From: Vibrio fortis | Lineage (GTDB): Bacteria > Pseudomonadota > Gammaproteobacteria > Enterobacterales > Vibrionaceae | NCBI RefSeq assembly: GCF_000695685.1 | Contig: NZ_JFFR01000027.1 | Span: forward strand, 124,001 to 188,000 | Direction of reading: 5' to 3' | DNA: 64,000 nucleotides | In this document: piece by piece, positions 61,806-64,000 of the stretch | Layout: the number at the start of each line of letters is the position of its first letter | How positions within the stretch are numbered: the stretch's first letter is position 1 | Translations under genes and position numbers: made by a program | The notes under the pieces: generated by a model | Seen by the model: only the letters and a program-made list of their open reading frames with translations | Database searches by the model: none | What the model was told of the DNA's origin: nothing

Positions 61806-62864
61806 ATGATGATTAAAAGAAGTTTAGCGACCATGATTGCTTTAATGCTTTCAACGTCAGGTTTTGCAGCGAGCAATGATTTAAGTCCTGCTCAAAGTGG
61901 CTCGGCTTTACAAACACCAGCAGAGCAACATGTCGAAGGGGAGCTTTCTAGTGATCCACAGCAACGCATTCAACAGCTTTCGTACATGGCGCAAGACCAA
62001 TCACAATCAATACAGAATCGCACAGGCGCACTGCGAGCGTTGGGCGCCTATCCAAGCCAAAATGCGCTTGTCGCTGTCGCGCGAGGATTGAAAGATTCAA
62101 ACTCTGAAGTGCGAGAAGCAGCAGTGATTGGAGCTGCGCCATATCCTTTCGAGCATCGTTGGACACTCGTATCACCGTTACTCAATGATGAATCAGAAAT
62201 GGTTAAACACAGCGCCGCTTCAAACCTTGTTCGTGATTACGGTGTGATGAATGCAGATCAGAAAGCGCAATTGGATGAGCCGGTAACATCTTTGATTGAG
62301 TTCTTAGAGCAGCAGCCGACACAGGAGTATCAGTTGCTATTAGCTGATGTGCTGCGTTGGTACGCGCATCCAGATAAGGCAGAGACTATCTATCTTGAAC
62401 TTGTGAAAACACGATCTGAAGATCCACAAGTATGGTTAAGCTTTGCAGATAACTACCGAGCTCAAGGGAGAGACAAAGAAGCAGTGAGCATACTGGATCG
62501 TGGCCTTGAAAAAATGCCCGGCAATGCAGCCCTGCACTATTCAAAATCGCTCACTCTAGTGCGTTTAGAAGATAAAAGCGCAGCGGCTGCTGAAATAGAG
62601 AAAGCAGCGCACCTAGCAAAAGATAACAGCTACTACTGGTACCTTAATGGTGTTTTACAAGAGCCTTTAAGCATAGATAAATCGACAGAATCATTCGAGA
62701 AAGCGTACATGATCTCTGGTGCGCCAGAGCAATTGTATGCGGTGTGTGACATCTATGTGCGATATGGACATCAGAAGAGTGACGAGTGTTTGTCTGAGTT
62801 GGGGAAGGTCGCTCCAGATTATGTAATCAAACAACTGAAAGAGAAGCGAGTTAACCCTAGTTAG
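61806..62864 (+). CDS. Periplasmic HEAT/TPR protein, heme-free paralogue
   Basis: A 352-residue secreted protein with a signal peptide ending near GFAAS. Residues about 55-165 are HEAT-like and the rest TPR-like (WLSFADNYRAQGRDKEAVSILDRG). It is clearly paralogous to the C-terminal half of the octaheme cytochrome: RWTLVSPLL against RWQILEPLL, and the ending VIKQLKEK against VNQLKRM. No CxxCH is present. The ATG at 61806 follows AACGAGG, 14 bp after the maturase stop, so the two are co-transcribed. It may scaffold the same partner as the cytochrome. Confidence 0.82.
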   Translation: MMIKRSLATMIALMLSTSGFAASNDLSPAQSGSALQTPAEQHVEGELSSDPQQRIQQLSYMAQDQSQSIQNRTGALRALGAYPSQNALVAVARGLKDSNSEVREAAVIGAAPYPFEHRWTLVSPLLNDESEMVKHSAASNLVRDYGVMNADQKAQLDEPVTSLIEFLEQQPTQEYQLLLADVLRWYAHPDKAETIYLELVKTRSEDPQVWLSFADNYRAQGRDKEAVSILDRGLEKMPGNAALHYSKSLTLVRLEDKSAAAAEIEKAAHLAKDNSYYWYLNGVLQEPLSIDKSTESFEKAYMISGAPEQLYAVCDIYVRYGHQKSDECLSELGKVAPDYVIKQLKEKRVNPS

Positions 62865-62871
62865 TTATTAA

Positions 62872-62900
62872 AAAAGAGCTCAACCAAGTTGAGCTCTTTT
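62872..62900. terminator. Bidirectional terminator, 13-bp stem
   Basis: AAAAGAGCTCAAC and GTTGAGCTCTTTT are perfectly complementary around a 3-base loop. It separates the HEAT/TPR gene from the convergent porin gene. Confidence 0.9.
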
Positions 62901-62921
62901 GGTATCTGTCGATGAGGCATT

Positions 62922-63971
62922 CTAGAAAACAAAATTAAGCATGATGGTGTAGAGCATCGCATTATCGTCAGTTGGACTATCGATAAAGGCTCCGGTACCT
63001 CTGCGTGCCTCAAAATATTGTACTTCACCGTTTAGTGATACGTTTGGTAGCACATCGTAGTCCACGCCTAAGGTATAGCTATTTCCAGACAAGTGTTCAT
63101 GGTCATTAAACTGTGCACCATAGACCGCATAAGGAGTAAACAAGCCTAAGTGGTAGCCAAAACTGGTATAGAATGACGACGAAAAGTCATTGGTTTGTGC
63201 TTCGGCTGCAACGACTGCACTACCAAATTCGTATTCTGTTCCCAGTGACCACATCTGAATGTGTTGATTTTCAGTTGTTGGTAGAGGGCCTATTCCATCA
63301 ATAGTCAGTTTCTGATCGAAGTTTGAGTCTAGGAATGCGGCATTCCAGCGGTAGTTATCGCCGCTAATCACCATATTGATACCAAACATCCGATTTGTCG
63401 TAAATTTAATATCGGTTGTACTGTCAAACTCAACTTCGTTTTCATCTCTAATGCCGAAAAAAGGTGTTAACTGTAGACTGGCTTCATCGGTTAGCTCATG
63501 GTTCCAAGATACCTTCGCACCATTAAAGGCAGTGATACCGAGAATACTATTATAGACTTCCGTGGGTGGTCTTGCTGTCATGTATGCCTGGCCGACATAA
63601 TAGTATTCTGATGCAAGAAAGAGAGGTAGGCGAAGGCGACCAACACTGAAATCAAAGTTGTTGTATTCGTAGCCGATATAAGCCCATTCTAATGCTGGGT
63701 CATTCCAATCGTCCTGAGGTCTTTTTACTACTTGAACCGATGCTCTCAACGCGCTGAGGTAGTAGTCGAGTTGTAGACCAAATGTGGTGTCACAGTCGTA
63801 GCAGTTCTCGTCTTTAAAGCCGCGATTGATCATTAAAAGCGTCTCGTTATCTGACCTTGCCCATGATGTTGAGCCAAAGCCGCTTAAAGATAAGCTGTCT
63901 GTTAGCTCTATGACTGCAAAAGCAGGAGAGGCGAGAGCACAACCTAATACTGACGTTACAATTCTTTTCAT
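62922..63971 (-). CDS. Outer-membrane beta-barrel protein (porin-like)
   Basis: A 349-residue outer-membrane protein with signal peptide ending near PAFAV and a C-terminal Phe (MLNFVF) typical of barrels inserted by Bam. Alternating beta-strand segments run through the whole length, for example DYYLSALRASVQVVK and DFSVGRLRLP. Two Cys lie close together near residue 57 (CYDC). It may be a channel for the sulfated substrate, but that rests on position only. The promoter region is cut off by the window end. Confidence 0.8.
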   Translation of the reverse strand: MKRIVTSVLGCALASPAFAVIELTDSLSLSGFGSTSWARSDNETLLMINRGFKDENCYDCDTTFGLQLDYYLSALRASVQVVKRPQDDWNDPALEWAYIGYEYNNFDFSVGRLRLPLFLASEYYYVGQAYMTARPPTEVYNSILGITAFNGAKVSWNHELTDEASLQLTPFFGIRDENEVEFDSTTDIKFTTNRMFGINMVISGDNYRWNAAFLDSNFDQKLTIDGIGPLPTTENQHIQMWSLGTEYEFGSAVVAAEAQTNDFSSSFYTSFGYHLGLFTPYAVYGAQFNDHEHLSGNSYTLGVDYDVLPNVSLNGEVQYFEARRGTGAFIDSPTDDNAMLYTIMLNFVF

Positions 63972-64000
63972 CGTTATTTCTCCGCGCTAATTACATAGAG

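Noticed and set aside
1..64000. CRISPR arrays, tRNA or rRNA genes, insertion sequences, prophage
   Set aside because: No repeat-spacer arrays, cloverleaf genes, transposase or phage structural genes were recognised on either strand.

Overview
The window reads as chromosomal DNA of a marine Vibrio or close Vibrionaceae relative. This rests on family content (a LuxP-like binding protein, a UPF0319 protein, a pstSCAB set of long-permease type, a cbb3 oxidase set, small GNAT/cupin genes) and on moderate-GC, densely packed operons. No rRNA, tRNA, CRISPR array, insertion sequence or prophage was seen. Genus and chromosome assignment are inference.

Layout. (1) 1-5.1 kb: a high-affinity phosphate ABC transporter operon, pstS-pstC-pstA-pstB. 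It is followed by an overlapping gene that looks like a low-molecular-weight phosphatase/ArsC fold without its catalytic loop. (2) 5.2-7 kb: a small ribbon-helix-helix regulator, a 37-residue membrane ORF on the other strand, two copies of one 12-bp palindrome, and an S66 LD-carboxypeptidase. (3) 7-15.5 kb: a LysR regulator divergent from a catabolic cluster of RidA, aldehyde dehydrogenase, M19-like hydrolase, BCCT transporter, a 578-residue protein of unknown family and a DUF3726-like protein. Most gaps hold hairpins. A quaternary amine or betaine-like compound is the likely substrate. (4) 15.7-23.6 kb: a complete RND efflux system with its own two-component system. (5) 23.7-31.3 kb: an alpha/beta hydrolase, then a minus-strand cbb3 oxidase operon whose CcoP is fused to a triheme cytochrome module (five CxxCH in all), then a nitroreductase. 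(6) 31.4-35.1 kb: small genes, including two short ORFs of 49 and 53 residues. (7) 35.3-38.8 kb: a di-heme peroxidase-like protein co-transcribed with a hybrid histidine kinase whose Hpt-like tail lacks the phospho-acceptor His.

(8) 39-63 kb: a sulfatase island. Two divergent Cys-type sulfatases are followed by an octaheme cytochrome with HEAT/TPR tail, a MoxR-DUF58-DUF4381-VWA-VWA/TPR-BatD operon, a LysR regulator, a c-di-GMP sensor module (two periplasmic binding proteins, one LuxP-like, and a GGDEF-EAL receptor), a Thr-type alkaline-phosphatase-superfamily enzyme, a Cys-less FGE-like lipoprotein, an anaerobic sulfatase-maturing radical SAM enzyme, a heme-free paralogue of the octaheme tail, and an outer-membrane protein.

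The most interesting observation is a repeated LysR-type T-N11-A palindrome (ATAAC-N5-GTTAT) in front of the sulfatases, the MoxR operon and the phosphatase-like gene, with a variant between the FGE-like and maturase genes. It suggests one regulon built around sulfate-ester use, with an associated multiheme redox chain and a MoxR/VWA assembly machine.
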